NCBI RefSeq assembly: GCF_030296015.1
Contig: NZ_AP027368.1
Location: 682,001-746,000, forward strand
Length of the DNA stretch: 64,000 bases
Direction of reading: 5' to 3'
Origin: Ferrimonas sp. YFM
GTDB lineage: Bacteria; Pseudomonadota; Gammaproteobacteria; Enterobacterales; Shewanellaceae
Positions within the stretch are counted from its first letter, which is position 1, and each line of letters begins with the position of its first letter. Position numbers and translations under genes: made by a program. Below, in pieces: positions 63,543 through 64,000 of the stretch. Below the pieces are notes generated by a model that saw only the letters and a list, made by a program, of their open reading frames with translations, did not search any database and was not told the DNA's origin.

Positions 63543-64000
63543 TTATAGGGGCTGTTGGCACCGTCCCATCAAGGGGGAGCGGTTGCAGCCACGAGCAACG
63601 AACCCTTGCCACTCATTGGGCAGATCGGCATAGGCATTCAGCGCCTCCTCCTCAGTGGAAAAGGTGCCAAAAACACAGCTGCCGGTGCCGGTCATTTGAG
63701 ACGGCGCGTATTGTATCAACCAGCCCAAGGCGTTTGCAACTTGACCATGGCTTTGCAACACCACGGGCGTGCAGTCATTGTGCCACTGACTGGGACGGCG
63801 TTCTGGCTGGGCCAATTTGGGGGTATTTCGGGTCAGCCCAGGGTGGCCGAAAATCTCGGCGGTGGAGACCTCAACACCTGGGGCGATCACCAGGTACCAG
63901 GGCTCTTGAATGTCCACCGGACGCAGCTTCTCGCCGACGCCGTCGGCAACGGCGGCGCGGCCCCGGACAAACACCGGGACATCGGCCCCCAGGCTTAGCC
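63543..64000 (-). CDS. ispE: 4-diphosphocytidyl-2-C-methyl-D-erythritol kinase (partial, C-terminal)
   Basis: GHMP-family kinase of the MEP pathway. Only the last 151 codons are present; the frame stays open to the window edge. Visible: [20 protein letters not shown] (GHMP core), [18 protein letters not shown] and [12 protein letters not shown] (glycine-rich substrate loop). The 5' end lies to the right of the window. Confidence 0.92.
   Translation of the reverse strand, partial: LSLGADVPVFVRGRAAVADGVGEKLRPVDIQEPWYLVIAPGVEVSTAEIFGHPGLTRNTPKLAQPERRPSQWHNDCTPVVLQSHGQVANALGWLIQYAPSQMTGTGSCVFGTFSTEEEALNAYADLPNEWQGFVARGCNRSPLMGRCQQPL

Overview
The window looks like a chromosomal segment of a free-living gammaproteobacterium of the Alteromonadales type (Shewanella/Ferrimonas-like). 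The evidence is the E. coli/Shewanella-like gene order, protein sequences close to those families, a moderately high GC content (roughly 60 percent in genes by eye) and a TapY2-type minor-pilin cluster. A Ferrimonas-like host is my best guess, but it is inference and rests on no database search. Almost everything is core housekeeping DNA; no prophage, transposase, CRISPR array or defence island is visible.

Layout, left to right. 1-4.4 kb: Na+/alanine-type symporter, yaaA, a secreted M28 peptidase and rpsT. 4.6-12.0 kb: murJ, ribF-ileS-lspA-fkpB-ispH, ending at a strong terminator. 12.1-18.9 kb: a type IV pilus minor-pilin operon (pilV-pilW-pilX-pilY1-pilE-tapY2) with an oppositely oriented fimT-type pseudopilin abutting its end. 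18.9-24.6 kb: glnB, bamD (opposite strand), rluD-pgeF and clpB behind a recognisable sigma-32 promoter. 24.6-30.2 kb: a complete rRNA operon (two tandem promoters, boxA, 16S, tRNA-less spacer, 23S, 5S, terminator). 30.2-31.7 kb is non-genic and unusual: a decayed second 5S with its own terminator, three tandem units each carrying an inverted pair of REP-like hairpins, and a 57-codon ORF below the usual length cutoff. 31.7-33.2 kb: tRNA-Trp, then yhhY/aaaT-like-holD-rimI.

33.2-46.9 kb, minus strand: lipoate and cell-wall genes in the classical order (lipA, lipB, ybeD, dacA, rlpA, mltB, rodA, mrdA, rlmH, rsfS, nadD, holA, lptE, leuS), mostly overlapping or abutting. They couple envelope elongation (RodA-PBP2, PBP5, MltB, RlpA) to ribosome maturation, NAD synthesis and LPS export. 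47.2-56.8 kb: ybeL, then lnt-corC-ybeY-phoH-miaB on the minus strand, a small secreted protein, ubiF and a YccS-like FUSC membrane protein.

56.9-58.2 kb: a minus-strand tRNA operon (Met, a Met pseudogene, Gln, Met, Leu, Gln, Gln) behind a good sigma-70 promoter. Its distal end decays into an array in which 3' halves of tRNA-Gln alternate with two kinds of terminator hairpin; this is the most unusual structure in the window. 58.3-64 kb, minus strand: ychF, pth, a lipoprotein 5'-nucleotidase with an upstream CRP-like palindrome, prs and the 3' part of ispE, which runs off the window.

No clearly new biological system is present. The best leads are the tRNA-Gln/terminator array, the 5S remnant with REP pairs after the rRNA operon, and a few small unexplained ORFs.
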